Assembly: GCF_000316605.1 (NCBI RefSeq)
Contig: NC_019683.1
Coordinates: forward strand, 914,036-978,035
Source: [Leptolyngbya] sp. PCC 7376
Lineage (GTDB): Bacteria; Cyanobacteriota; Cyanobacteriia; Cyanobacteriales; MRBY01
Reading direction: 5' to 3'
Length of the DNA: 64,000 nt
A model generated the notes under the pieces. It did not search any database. It was given only the letters and a program-made list of their open reading frames with translations, and had not been told where the DNA came from. Shown here one piece after another: positions 18,993 through 28,186 of this stretch. Position 1 is the stretch's first letter; each line of letters starts with the position of its first letter. A program made the translations under genes and the position numbers.

Positions 18993-19125
18993 TAATTTTG
19001 GACAAAAAAGCCCTGTTGTCTTTTCCGTAAATAAACGATTTATCATGAGTGCAATTGACAAATCCACCATGAGGCCAAACGAGTATTAATTTCTTTATAA
19101 GAGAATAGTTTGTTGTCCAAAATTA
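18993..19125. repeat. 13-bp perfect inverted repeat flanking 107 bp
   Basis: TAATTTTGGACAA at 18993-19005 is exactly matched in inverse as TTGTCCAAAATTA at 19113-19125. It could be a paired regulator site, the ends of a tiny non-autonomous mobile element, or chance in AT-rich DNA. No target-site duplication was seen. Confidence 0.5.
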
Positions 19126-19497
19126 TCTATGCTTTCAAACAAGATTCTCACCAAAATCAAGAACCAGTCACTTCAAATTCACAGCAAAAACGGTGGATCA
19201 AACAAACCAATAATCCACTCACAATTCAACTGAATCAAATATCTATATTTGATGATTTCAAGCTCGCTTTAAAGTTCTAACAATCTCCCTTTTCATTTTG
19301 AAAACTGATTTTCTTTGAGCAATTTTTATGCGTACCAAACAAAGTGCTTAGAGTAGCCGCTTAAAGACGAGTTATGAACTGTAACTTAACTTCTGGAGAT
19401 CTTTCTCTTGAGATATGGTTAAGGCATAAATTCACAACATCATTTCCAGTCATAAGCAAGGTTGCAAGCTTTGCACAGCGTAAGTTTGGAGTAAGTC

Positions 19498-20295
19498 ATG
19501 TCACATTTACGTCAGCAACAGCGTCAACTACGTCGTCACTCTCAAGACGAGCAACATAATTACATTGTTCCCAAATCTCACCTGACTCCTAGCATTGCGG
19601 CTCTAGACATGTTGTTTTGTTTCGACACTACTATTAGTATGTATCGTTTTTTAGAGCAGGTACGCAGTGATCTAGGGCGTCTGTCAAGAGTGATTCAAGA
19701 CAACATCCCTAAATCGAGGGTAGGGGTCATAGCCTACGGGGACTATTGTGATGCAAAAACAGCTTATGTGACAAGAAGTTTAGGTCTTACGACAGATATT
19801 GATACTATTTCTCAATTTCTGTGGCGGGTTCAAAAAACAGATGGTGGGGATTTTCCGGAAGCAGTGGAGGAAGCCTTGTTTGCAGCAAACCAAGTGAATT
19901 GGAGGCTTGGAAGTAGACGAGCGATCGCCTTGATTGGGGATGCACCTCCCCACGGTGTAATTGACTCCACTCGCAATTGTAAGTATGGACATTTTTGGCA
20001 GCAAGAGATTAAAACGCTCAAACGTAAAGGCATTAAACTCTACGCGATCCAGTGTGGTAGACAGCGAGATACAGAAAGAGTTTTTCGCGAGATGGCGCGA
20101 GAGACGGGTGGTGTCTATCTGAATTTAAGCAATATTAGTGATTTGGTGGATTTATTGATCGGTGTTTGCATGCAAGAAGTTGGTCTTTTGATGACATTTC
20201 AGGAGCAATTAAGGCAGACACAGCGATTAACGACATCAAAGAAAAGTTTATTGAATTGTCTGGGCCATGGCTCAGGGGGGCGGTTACTGCCATGA
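19498..20295 (+). CDS. von Willebrand factor A domain protein
   Basis: 265 aa, probably cytoplasmic (no signal peptide). Residues 36-225 form a vWA domain of the alpha-kinase-associated type: FCFDTTISM carries a metal-site motif DxTxS (D43, T45, S47) in place of the usual DxSxS, followed by GVIAYGDYCD (76-85), TDGGDFPEA (114-122) and IALIGDAPPHG (143-153). Such domains bind Mg2+ and a partner protein. The start has GGAG seven bases upstream. The last base pairs overlap the next gene as ATGA, so the J-domain/pentapeptide protein is almost certainly made together with it. The last 40 residues show no family signature and may exist mainly because of the overlap. Partner and substrate are unknown; I infer that the two proteins work as a pair. 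Confidence 0.85.
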   Translation: MSHLRQQQRQLRRHSQDEQHNYIVPKSHLTPSIAALDMLFCFDTTISMYRFLEQVRSDLGRLSRVIQDNIPKSRVGVIAYGDYCDAKTAYVTRSLGLTTDIDTISQFLWRVQKTDGGDFPEAVEEALFAANQVNWRLGSRRAIALIGDAPPHGVIDSTRNCKYGHFWQQEIKTLKRKGIKLYAIQCGRQRDTERVFREMARETGGVYLNLSNISDLVDLLIGVCMQEVGLLMTFQEQLRQTQRLTTSKKSLLNCLGHGSGGRLLP

Positions 20296-21818
20296 ATTAT
20301 TACGAAATATTGGGTGTGCCAGTTTGTGCGTCGCCAAAGGAAATTAAGCGGGCATATCGAAAAAAAGCCATTGAGATACATCCTGATACTTTGGGTGGAG
20401 AGGCGATGGATTCTCTACGTCAATTAGCGGAGGAACGGCTGAAAGAGCTAAATCTTATTTATGAGGTGTTGTCGGAGCCGCAGCAACGGTCCGAGTATGA
20501 TCAATCTCTTCATGGCGATCGCAAACAAGAGTTGGTGAAGGAGATTGATTATTTCTGTGAGCTAGGGGAACTGGAACAGGCGGTGGCGATCGCCAAAAAT
20601 TTGTACGGTTTATTTCCAACAGATAATGAGTGCGGCGATATCTTAGCGGAGGTTTTGTATGCTTTGGCTGTCGCTGTGTCAGAAACGATTACGGTGGATG
20701 AGCTACATAAAGTCGAAGCGTATTTAAAAGAAGCTTTAGCGGTTGTCTATTCGGCAGAGCTTAGGGCACAAGTCGAAGCAGATTTAGCGTTATTGCAGCA
20801 CCATGCTCACAAGGCAGAAACTTATCAAGCAAGCTCAACAGCCTCCGATGATGAGATCACGACAACAAGAGCTGTCAGATTATTGCAGGCAGGCGAAGCA
20901 GGTATTCGGGCGTGGAATTTATTTCGGCAATGTGAAACCTATATCCCAGATTTAAGCGGCATCGATCTCAGTGGAGCAGATTTAAGCGAAACGAATTTAC
21001 AAGGGGTTAGGCTCAATAAAGCAAAGCTGGTTGGCACTCAGCTCACAGGCTCCAATCTCGACGGAGCTGATCTCTCAGAAGCTGATCTCTCAGGGGCGAT
21101 CGCCGACCAAGGGAGTTTTATCGGTGCAAATCTGACCGCAACCCAATGGATAGAAGGCAGCTTTACAGGCAGTAATTTTTCAGACGCAAAATTCGATAAA
21201 GCAACCCTCAATCACGCCAACGGACAGCAAGCCATCTTTTGTAATGCGAGTCTCCAGCAGGTGCAATGGATCGACGGGAATCTTGACGAAACCCATTGTC
21301 ATAAAGCTAATTTTTCCGGCGCAATTCTCACCAATACAAAAGCGAAAAAAAGTATTTTCACAGAAGTGATTCTAGCAAACTCCCATTGGGAAAATGCCAA
21401 TTTAATGGACACTGATTTTTCGGGAGCAGACCTTGGCCGCGCGGAAATTATCAATGCCAATTTACAAGGCACAACTTTTACCCAAGCAAAGCTCGTTGGC
21501 ACAAACTTTAATGGCAGTAATATTTCAACTAGCAAAAGCTATTCTTATCACCATGTAGGGATTGACTTTTCAGGTTCGGATTTGTCTTGCGCCACCTTAA
21601 TTGGAGTCAATCTTTGCAAATCTGATTTTAGTGATGCAAAGTTGCAAAACACCAAATTTGACCATGCAGATTTAGGCGGGTGTAGCTTAGCAAATGCATC
21701 TATTAACAACACTAGTTTACTCGGCACGAATTTACGCGATGCAGATCTCACAGGCACAAGATTTTATTTCGCCTATGTCGATATTGAAACCAATATTGCT
21801 GGTGCTAAAGGAATCTAA
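20292..21818 (+). CDS. J-domain protein fused to pentapeptide repeats
   Basis: 508 aa when started at the ATG at 20292, which overlaps the vWA stop (ATGA) and has a GGGGGGCGG run upstream. An earlier ATG at 20166 would lie wholly inside the vWA gene. Residues 1-72 are a J-domain with MNYYEILGV and the essential HPD (30-32), so the protein should stimulate an Hsp70 (DnaK). Residues 80-210 are helical and may form short helical repeats. From about 219 to 500 there are pentapeptide repeats (DLSGADLSETNLQG, NLDGADLSEADLSGA), which fold as a right-handed square beta-helix. No Zn-finger or C-terminal DnaJ substrate domain is present. DnaK recruitment to something held by the pentapeptide solenoid or vWA partner is inference. 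Confidence 0.9.
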   Translation: MNYYEILGVPVCASPKEIKRAYRKKAIEIHPDTLGGEAMDSLRQLAEERLKELNLIYEVLSEPQQRSEYDQSLHGDRKQELVKEIDYFCELGELEQAVAIAKNLYGLFPTDNECGDILAEVLYALAVAVSETITVDELHKVEAYLKEALAVVYSAELRAQVEADLALLQHHAHKAETYQASSTASDDEITTTRAVRLLQAGEAGIRAWNLFRQCETYIPDLSGIDLSGADLSETNLQGVRLNKAKLVGTQLTGSNLDGADLSEADLSGAIADQGSFIGANLTATQWIEGSFTGSNFSDAKFDKATLNHANGQQAIFCNASLQQVQWIDGNLDETHCHKANFSGAILTNTKAKKSIFTEVILANSHWENANLMDTDFSGADLGRAEIINANLQGTTFTQAKLVGTNFNGSNISTSKSYSYHHVGIDFSGSDLSCATLIGVNLCKSDFSDAKLQNTKFDHADLGGCSLANASINNTSLLGTNLRDADLTGTRFYFAYVDIETNIAGAKGI

Positions 21819-21871
21819 TTTTCAATGAAATTATTGCCTGAATAAAGTACTTTTTGAGCAATCAAAGGACC

Positions 21872-22390
21872 TCATTCATATTTATTAGCAGAATAAACGA
21901 TGCGAGTACCTTGGCCTTCTATCAAAATAGAGGGCAATCGCGTTAAATTCAACTTTTCTACAACATGAATAGATGCTTTATTTTGCGGATGAATCAAAGC
22001 ATAAATTTTTTGTAAGTCAAGATTGTATAAGGCCCAGGAAATTTGGCCTTGAGCAATTTCTGTCGCATAGCCTTTTCCCCAATGCTGTTTTGATAAGACA
22101 TATCCGAACTCATAGCCCTTTAATTCGACAGAACGAGTAGGAATCAACCCAGCAAAACCGATGATCATATCTGTTGATTGTTCTACTAAAACAGCTAATC
22201 CATAAGGGTTGGAGCAATCAAAAGTAAATCTACTCTCAAAAAAATCGTGTGCTTTCTCATAGTTTAAAACACCGCCAACAAAGACATATCTTAGAACTTC
22301 TACATCAGAAAAAATAGTGTTGTATAGCACATCAAAATCATCTTGTTTAGCGTGACGTAAAATCAAACGAGAAGTTTTAATCAAGTTCAT
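21872..22390 (-). CDS. GNAT-family N-acetyltransferase (RimJ/RimL-like)
   Basis: 172 aa from the ATG at 22390 (a GTG three bases earlier is also in frame). Starts with the family phrase LIKTSRLILRHAKQDDFDVL and has the acetyl-CoA loop region KQHWGKGYATEIAQG (a Q/RxxGxG/A variant) near residue 105, then LYNLDLQKIYALIHPQNKASIHVVEKL. This is the Acetyltransf_3 pattern of enzymes that acetylate protein N-termini or small amines; the substrate cannot be told. It lies 16 bp after the oxoprolinase stop in the same direction and converges on the pentapeptide gene. Confidence 0.85.
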   Translation of the reverse strand: MNLIKTSRLILRHAKQDDFDVLYNTIFSDVEVLRYVFVGGVLNYEKAHDFFESRFTFDCSNPYGLAVLVEQSTDMIIGFAGLIPTRSVELKGYEFGYVLSKQHWGKGYATEIAQGQISWALYNLDLQKIYALIHPQNKASIHVVEKLNLTRLPSILIEGQGTRIVYSANKYE

Positions 22391-22409
22391 CACTCTTCAA
22401 AATCAACTA

Positions 22410-25400
22410 TTACTCTTTCAATATATTTGTGCCATATCCGCCGCCGCCCGGTGTTTTGATTTCGAGGCGATCGCCTATCTCCATTTGTCTTTCTACAGTG
22501 GGAGTAAGATTTTCAGTCTCCTCATCAGCTCTAATCAATTTATTTTCACCTATTTTTCCAGCGTGACCACCATCTAAACCAAAAGGCTCCACTTGGCGGC
22601 GACTAGATAAAATTGCAGCGGTCATTGGTTCTAGAAATTGAACACGACGAATCACGCCATTCCCACCTTTAAATTCACCAAGACCACCACTATTTTTTCG
22701 GATTGAAAATTCTTCGAGTAATACGGGAAAACGCCATTCTAAAACTTCTGGATCGGTTAATCGGGAATTGGTCATATGGGTTTGAACAGCATCAGTTCCA
22801 TGGAAGTTTTTGCCTGCACCTGACCCACCACAAATTGTTTCGTAATACTGGTATTTTTCATTCCCAAATGTGAAATTATTCATCGTGCCTTGGGATGCAG
22901 CTAAAACACCGAGAGCCCCATACAAACAATCGGTAATATTTTGGGAAATTTCGACATTCCCAGCAACGACTGCAGCAGGGTATTTAGGATTTAGCAAACA
23001 GCCTTCTGGAACAATTATATTAATCGGTTTGAGGCAGCCATAATTCAGTGGGATATCATCTTGAACTAGCGTCCGAAAAACATATAAAACAGCCGCTTGG
23101 GTAACTGCTTTTGGTGCATTAAAATTCGTTTTTGATTGGGGGGATGTCCCAGTAAAATCAACAGTTATTGTTTCGGCTTGATGATTCACGCTAATTGCGA
23201 CCATAAGGCGATCGCCACTATCGAGAGCTAAGCTAAATTTGCCATCATTGAGAGTGTGAATCACCTTTTTTACAGCAGCTTCAGCATTATCCTGAACATG
23301 CTGCATATAGGTCTGCACTGTCCCTAAGCCATAGGATTGAACAATGCAGTGAATTTCCTGAACGCCTTTTTCATTTGCAGCAATTTGGGCTTGGAGATCG
23401 GCGAGGTTTTGGGTGAGGTTGCGGACAGGATATGGGGATTCGGTTAGTAGTTTAGTGACGGCAACTTCTTGGAAAACATTATTTTTAACAAGTTGGAAAT
23501 TGTCGATTAAGATGCCTTCTTCGTCGATATGGCGACTTTGGGGTGGCATTGATCCTGGCGTAATACCGCCTAAATCCGCATGGTGCCCTCGTGAAGCAAC
23601 GTAGAAAAGAGGTCTAGTTTGCTCTAAATCTTTAATCCCTCCGGCTTCGCCACCTCCCTTTGAAAGGGAGGCAATGGGTTCCGCCATAGTGAAAACTGGA
23701 GTAATTACAGTGACATCAGGCAAATGTGTACCACCGTTATAGGGGTTATTGAGCATATATACATCACCCGGTTTGAGGCGATCGCCCTTCGCTTGGATCA
23801 GGCTATAAATGCTTTCACTCATCGATCCGAGATGCACTGGAATGTGGGGGGCATTGGCGACTAAATGGCCAGATTGGTCAAAAATTGCACAGGAAAAATC
23901 TAGTCGCTCTTTGATATTCACCGAATAACTGGTGTTTTGTAATGTCACTCCCATCTGCTCGGCGATCGCCCGAAAGAGATTATTGAAAATTTCGAGGCGT
24001 ACTGGATCAGGTTTGAGGTCAAGGCTTTCGGAATTTACATTCGTCTCTTTGATTTCTTCAACTAGTTCCAAAATCAAATGGTTATGGTCAGTAATTTTGC
24101 CCTGCCAGCCGGATTCGATCACATTTGTGCCCGTCTTTTCAATCACTAAAGCCGGACTCGTAATCACATCACCGGGCTGTAAATCTTCGCGTTGATAAAT
24201 GGGTGTCTCTCGCCATTGACCGGCACTATACATTTGGACGGTGGTAACGGGTTGAGCCTGCTGGGGCGATCGCCGCGAAATTCTTGCTTCAGTGGCCGCT
24301 TGGGTTTCACAAACCAGCTCCAGCGTAATCAGCTCCACGATTAAAGACTTATCTGAAATCGAGAAACCATAGCGTTTTTGATGGGATGCCTCAAATTCTG
24401 CTCGCATCTGAGCACAAGCATCAAAGTTAACGCTGAGACTCGAATCCGTCCCTTGATATTTCAGATGCACTTGTCGCAGAAGCTGGGTTGTAGCAGTGCT
24501 AATTTTTTGTTGCTCTAACTCTTGTCTCGCAAATATTTCGAGCTGCCCAAATCCTTGCTGAAGGGTCTCAAAAATGTCTTCATCTAATAATGTTTCAATA
24601 GATTTCTCTTTAAGAATGCGAATCTCAGCTAAGCCGATTCCATAGGCCGACAACACCCCTGCAAATGGGTGAATCAAAATGCGTTTCATGCCCAAAGTCG
24701 CGGCGATCGCACAAGCATGTTGCCCACCAGCCCCACCGAAACAGCACAACGTATAATCACTCACGTCATAGCCCCGTTGCAGAGAAATCTGTTTGATGGC
24801 ATTGCTCATGTTGTCCACGGCGATCGCCAGAAACCCAGCCGCAATTTCCGCAGTATTTTGTCTTAACTCTGTCGCTAGCTGCTCAAATTTTTGGTGAACA
24901 ATCTCTTTGTCGAGAGGTTGATGGCCATCGTGTCCAAACACTTTCGGGAAAAATGCTGGCTGAATTTTACCGAGCATCACATTGCAATCTGTGACCGTCA
25001 GTTCACCACCTTTGCCATAGCAAGCAGGCCCTGGATTAGCACCAGCTGACTCAGGTCCCACCCGAAAGCGTCCCCCATCAAATTGCACGAGGGAACCACC
25101 TCCCGCCGCCACAGTATGAATCGCCATCATCGGCGTCCGCATCCGCACACCCGCAATTTCGGTTTCTAAACTCCGTTCATATTCGCCGTCATAATGAGCC
25201 ACATCCGTCGAAGTGCCGCCCATATCAAAGGTGATGATTTTCTCAAATCCGGCGATCGCCGCCGTTTTTACTGCTCCGACAATCCCGCCCGCAGGCCCCG
25301 ACAAAATACTATCTTTCCCTTGAAACTGAGTCGCCTCCGCTAAACCACCATTAGATTGCATAAACATGAGATTTATTGCTCTTTCTCCTCTCTTTGAAAG

Positions 25401-26120
25401 GGGGACTTTGCCTGTTAGACAGTGACTCACTTGATCGACGTAGCGGCGCAAAATTGGCGACAGATAAGCATCTACCATCGTCGTATCGCCACGGCTAACG
25501 AGCTTCATTAGCGGGCTAACTTCATGAGATAGGGACACTTGCGTAAACCCAATCTCACAGGCGATCGCCCCAATTTGTTTTTCATGGTCGGAATAGCGAT
25601 AACTGTGCATCAACACCACACCACAACTCCGAATCCCTGTATCGAATACCCGTTGGAGATCTTGCCGCACTCGATCCACATCCAAAGGCGTTAAAACATT
25701 TCCCGTCGCATCCAACCGCTCCTCTGCTTCAATTACTTGCTCATAAAGCATTTCCGGTAACTGAATATCCAGTGCAAAAATATCAGGACGATGCTGATAG
25801 CCGATCCGTAATGCATCACGTAATCCCTTCGTAATCACTAAAGCAAGGCGATCGCCTTTCCGCTCGAGGAGAGCATTGGTTGCCACCGTTGTGCCCATTT
25901 TGATCACATCGATTTGATCTATGGGAATTGTGTCATAGGACGCTAACCCCAAAATATCCCGTATACCTTGCACAGGAGCATCAGGATAGAGCTCAGGATT
26001 TTCTGACAACAATTTGTGGGTAATAAGCTTGCCATCAGGGCATTTCGCGACAATATCTGTGAATGTGCCACCTCGATCAATCCAAAATTGCCACATAGAA
26101 GACATTACCTGTGCGCTCAT
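22410..26120 (-). CDS. 5-oxoprolinase / hydantoinase, A and B subunits fused
   Basis: 1236 aa, the normal length for ATP-dependent 5-oxoprolinase (oxoproline to glutamate). The HyuA half (about 1-690) opens with [18 protein letters not shown] and has the ATPase-fold motifs [16 protein letters not shown] and [15 protein letters not shown]. The HyuB half (about 700-1236) begins [20 protein letters not shown], includes [16 protein letters not shown] and [19 protein letters not shown], and ends in a glycine-rich PGGGGYG. Substrate may be 5-oxoproline, from gamma-glutamyl turnover, or a hydantoin; sequence alone does not separate them. Three methionines lie within nine residues, and the start at M9 (26096), directly before WQFWIDRGG, is equally possible. 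It diverges from the small zinc-ribbon gene with 108 bp between. Confidence 0.92.
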   Translation of the reverse strand: MSAQVMSSMWQFWIDRGGTFTDIVAKCPDGKLITHKLLSENPELYPDAPVQGIRDILGLASYDTIPIDQIDVIKMGTTVATNALLERKGDRLALVITKGLRDALRIGYQHRPDIFALDIQLPEMLYEQVIEAEERLDATGNVLTPLDVDRVRQDLQRVFDTGIRSCGVVLMHSYRYSDHEKQIGAIACEIGFTQVSLSHEVSPLMKLVSRGDTTMVDAYLSPILRRYVDQVSHCLTGKVPLSKRGERAINLMFMQSNGGLAEATQFQGKDSILSGPAGGIVGAVKTAAIAGFEKIITFDMGGTSTDVAHYDGEYERSLETEIAGVRMRTPMMAIHTVAAGGGSLVQFDGGRFRVGPESAGANPGPACYGKGGELTVTDCNVMLGKIQPAFFPKVFGHDGHQPLDKEIVHQKFEQLATELRQNTAEIAAGFLAIAVDNMSNAIKQISLQRGYDVSDYTLCCFGGAGGQHACAIAATLGMKRILIHPFAGVLSAYGIGLAEIRILKEKSIETLLDEDIFETLQQGFGQLEIFARQELEQQKISTATTQLLRQVHLKYQGTDSSLSVNFDACAQMRAEFEASHQKRYGFSISDKSLIVELITLELVCETQAATEARISRRSPQQAQPVTTVQMYSAGQWRETPIYQREDLQPGDVITSPALVIEKTGTNVIESGWQGKITDHNHLILELVEEIKETNVNSESLDLKPDPVRLEIFNNLFRAIAEQMGVTLQNTSYSVNIKERLDFSCAIFDQSGHLVANAPHIPVHLGSMSESIYSLIQAKGDRLKPGDVYMLNNPYNGGTHLPDVTVITPVFTMAEPIASLSKGGGEAGGIKDLEQTRPLFYVASRGHHADLGGITPGSMPPQSRHIDEEGILIDNFQLVKNNVFQEVAVTKLLTESPYPVRNLTQNLADLQAQIAANEKGVQEIHCIVQSYGLGTVQTYMQHVQDNAEAAVKKVIHTLNDGKFSLALDSGDRLMVAISVNHQAETITVDFTGTSPQSKTNFNAPKAVTQAAVLYVFRTLVQDDIPLNYGCLKPINIIVPEGCLLNPKYPAAVVAGNVEISQNITDCLYGALGVLAASQGTMNNFTFGNEKYQYYETICGGSGAGKNFHGTDAVQTHMTNSRLTDPEVLEWRFPVLLEEFSIRKNSGGLGEFKGGNGVIRRVQFLEPMTAAILSSRRQVEPFGLDGGHAGKIGENKLIRADEETENLTPTVERQMEIGDRLEIKTPGGGGYGTNILKE

Positions 26121-26228
26121 TATGTTTTTATCGCTTTAGTTCGGAATTTTTTATTAAAGCCTAATTTATTGTGCGATTGTTACGGATGCCGACTAAATTA
26201 TCCTTGTAGAACCTCACGACCCAAAACT

Positions 26229-26360
26229 ATGACGACAAACCTCCAACCAATCTGCAACCACTGTGAGGGTAAAGGTTACGTATCGATTCGCGACTGCGTT
26301 GGCAAAGTTCAATACGAAACCACCTGTCAACTCTGTGGCGGCACAGGCAAACCAGAATAA
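26229..26360 (+). CDS. 43-aa zinc-ribbon protein with two CxxCxGxG-type motifs
   Basis: Starts at the ATG at 26229. The frame is open further upstream, but that part overlaps the oxoprolinase gene. It encodes CNHCEGKGYVS near residue 9 and CQLCGGTGKPE at the end, two halves of a DnaJ-type zinc ribbon (CxxCxGxG twice) with four cysteines for a single zinc. It lacks a J-domain. Similar tiny proteins exist in cyanobacteria, where their role is not known to me. It stands alone, divergent from the oxoprolinase gene and about 200 bp before the pseudouridine synthase. Confidence 0.75.
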   Translation: MTTNLQPICNHCEGKGYVSIRDCVGKVQYETTCQLCGGTGKPE

Positions 26361-26525
26361 GCGATTTATTTTTATTCTTTCTTTCTCAACCCCTTCGGAC
26401 TTAGCCCGACACCCACTGTCTCCCGTCATCGCATCTACTAAATTTTGAGCACAGTGACCTTTACCAAAAACACACCGACATCGCAACCAACACCTGCTAA
26501 GATTTGTGAAGGTTAATCGACAAAA

Positions 26526-26549
26526 AACTTGACAAGTTCGTTTTGTCAA
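26526..26549 (+). promoter_or_regulatory. Overlapping palindromes just before the pseudouridine synthase gene
   Basis: AACTTGACAAGTT (26526-26538) is a perfect palindrome around one A. TTGACAA (26529-26535) can instead pair with TTGTCAA (26543-26549). The element ends seven bases before the ATG and covers the ribosome-binding region, so it may be an operator or an mRNA switch. Confidence 0.45.
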
Positions 26550-26556
26550 CGCCCAA

Positions 26557-27336
26557 ATGACTGAAAGAGTCCAAAAAATTCTGGCACATTGGGGTATCGC
26601 TTCCCGAAGAAGTGCAGAAAAAATGATTGTCGCTGGACGTGTCACCCTAAACGGTGAAGTAGTTCAACTGGGTGATCGCGCTGATCCCGCCATAGACGAT
26701 CTATATGTTGATGGCAAAAAGATTAGTCCGACCCAACGCCCTAGCAGTCATTACTATCTGATTCACAAACCCAAAGGCGTCGTCTCTACCTGTTACGATC
26801 CTCGCGATCGCCCAACAGTGTTGACATTGTTGCCAGAAGACTTACAACAGGGACAAGGAATGCATCCCATTGGTAGACTTGATGCCCAGTCAACCGGCGC
26901 ATTACTCCTGACTAATGATGGTGACTTGACCCTCGCTCTGACCCATCCCCGCTATCATGTCAGCAAACGTTACCGCGTTTGGCTCAAAGGCATCGTCCCC
27001 GATAGCACCCTGACAACATGGCGAAATGGCGTAATTTTAGATGGGCGAAAAACCCTTCCAGCAAAAATTACGCTAAAAAAGATTAACCAAGGTAAAACTT
27101 GTGTTGATATTATGCTTACCGAAGGAAGGAATCGTCAGATCCGCCGTGTCGCCGAACAATTAGGTTATCCCGTGATTAGCCTCCATCGTTCTGCTATCGG
27201 CTCCATCAAATTAGGAAATCTCCAACGAGGTCACGCTCGTCCCCTAACTGATTCTGAACTTCGTCAACTGCAAACACCCACACCCACTCAAGCCTCACCA
27301 AAATTGCCCGTCTCGCATCGGGAGCATTCAGTATGA
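26557..27336 (+). CDS. RsuA/RluB-family rRNA pseudouridine synthase
   Basis: 259 aa. An S4 RNA-binding domain fills residues 1-60 (VQKILAHWGIASRRSAEKMI, GRVTLNGEVVQLGDR). The catalytic domain has the GRLDAQSTGALLLTNDGD motif with the catalytic Asp, HPRYHVSKRYRVW, and LTEGRNRQIRRVAEQLGYPV. The enzyme converts a specific uridine of rRNA to pseudouridine; whether it modifies 16S (RsuA) or 23S (RluB) rRNA cannot be decided here, although cyanobacteria usually name it RluB. Its stop overlaps the start of the RodZ-like gene as ATGA, so the two are translationally coupled. Confidence 0.92.
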   Translation: MTERVQKILAHWGIASRRSAEKMIVAGRVTLNGEVVQLGDRADPAIDDLYVDGKKISPTQRPSSHYYLIHKPKGVVSTCYDPRDRPTVLTLLPEDLQQGQGMHPIGRLDAQSTGALLLTNDGDLTLALTHPRYHVSKRYRVWLKGIVPDSTLTTWRNGVILDGRKTLPAKITLKKINQGKTCVDIMLTEGRNRQIRRVAEQLGYPVISLHRSAIGSIKLGNLQRGHARPLTDSELRQLQTPTPTQASPKLPVSHREHSV

Positions 27337-28169
27337 AGGAGATCACTTCGGATATTTTGACTCAGCAACAAGAACGTCTTATTGAGATTGGCAGCCAGCT
27401 CCAAGCCGCCCGCCTTGAACAAAAACGGACGCTTAATTTTGTCGCGCGCCAAACTAAAATTCGTGCCACTCTCCTCCGACATCTAGAAGCTGCAGAACTC
27501 CAAAGACTACCCGAACCGATCTATGTGCGTAGTCTAATCCAGCGCTACGCGGAATGTTTAGGTCTCGATTCTCGGGCGATCGCCGCGCAATTTCCAGTGG
27601 ACGAAAAACCCCATGGCTGGCAACTCCCATTCTGGAAAAGGCTTACTCTGCAGTTTCATTTACGCCCAGTTCATCTCTATGTTGTGTACCTCGTTGTCAT
27701 TGTGACGACAGTACAATCCCTAGCCAATAATCTAAAAACCCCTCGACTGAGTCTCGACCCACAGCTCGAAACAGCAACAGAAGTTAGTGAAATAAAACAA
27801 CCACAGGCAGCTCCAAAGCCTCAAGCATCTGAATCAATTGATCCGATGACAGCCTTGGTGGACAGTTTGCCAGAGTCTACAATCGCTGATGCTAGTGAAA
27901 TTGTGATTGATATCGAAGCCCAAGAGAATGCTTGGATGCGCGTTGAGGTAGACGGCAAAACAGAATTTGAAGGGACATTACCGAAAGGCACTCAAAAGCA
28001 GTGGGTAGTCGACGAGAGTATCAAGATTCGCACGGGTAATGCGGGTGCTGTGATGATCACGATTAATGACGAAACCCCCCATCCTCTTGGCGAGCCAGGT
28101 GCTGTTGAAGAGTTTACATACCAAGCTCTTGCTGATGATGCAGAACGCATTGAGCGGGCAAATTCGTAA
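27333..28169 (+). CDS. RodZ-like helix-turn-helix membrane protein
   Basis: 278 aa. Residues 12-85 are a Cro/C1-type helix-turn-helix of the HTH_25/RodZ class (QLQAARLEQKRTLNFVARQT, LLRHLEAAELQRLPEPIYVR). One membrane helix follows at about 112-130 (LYVVYLVVIVTTVQSLANN), then a P/E-rich linker. A C-terminal DUF4115-like domain starts near 185 (IDIEAQENAWMRVEVDGKT, FEGTLPKGTQKQW). RodZ links MreB filaments to the cell-wall elongation complex. The gene overlaps the pseudouridine synthase gene by 4 bp and converges on rsmI with 17 bp between. Confidence 0.85.
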   Translation: MKEITSDILTQQQERLIEIGSQLQAARLEQKRTLNFVARQTKIRATLLRHLEAAELQRLPEPIYVRSLIQRYAECLGLDSRAIAAQFPVDEKPHGWQLPFWKRLTLQFHLRPVHLYVVYLVVIVTTVQSLANNLKTPRLSLDPQLETATEVSEIKQPQAAPKPQASESIDPMTALVDSLPESTIADASEIVIDIEAQENAWMRVEVDGKTEFEGTLPKGTQKQWVVDESIKIRTGNAGAVMITINDETPHPLGEPGAVEEFTYQALADDAERIERANS

Positions 28170-28186
28170 TTAACGGTAAAAAATAA

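Larger units (their letters stand above)
18458..19497. other. 1-kb AT-rich non-coding region between divergent units
   Basis: No gene of useful length was found. The region separates the minus-strand surface cluster from the plus-strand vWA gene, so it must hold both promoters. It contains one HIP1 site (18611) and several inverted repeats listed separately. A small RNA in the 18860-18925 part is possible. Confidence 0.6.

Noticed and set aside
20166-20291. Longer start for the J-domain protein
   Set aside because: It lies inside the vWA gene in another frame. The ATG at 20292 overlaps the vWA stop, has a purine-rich site upstream and begins a normal J-domain.
26016-26228. Longer start for the zinc-ribbon protein
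   Set aside because: It would overlap the divergent oxoprolinase gene, has no motif content and no ribosome-binding site.
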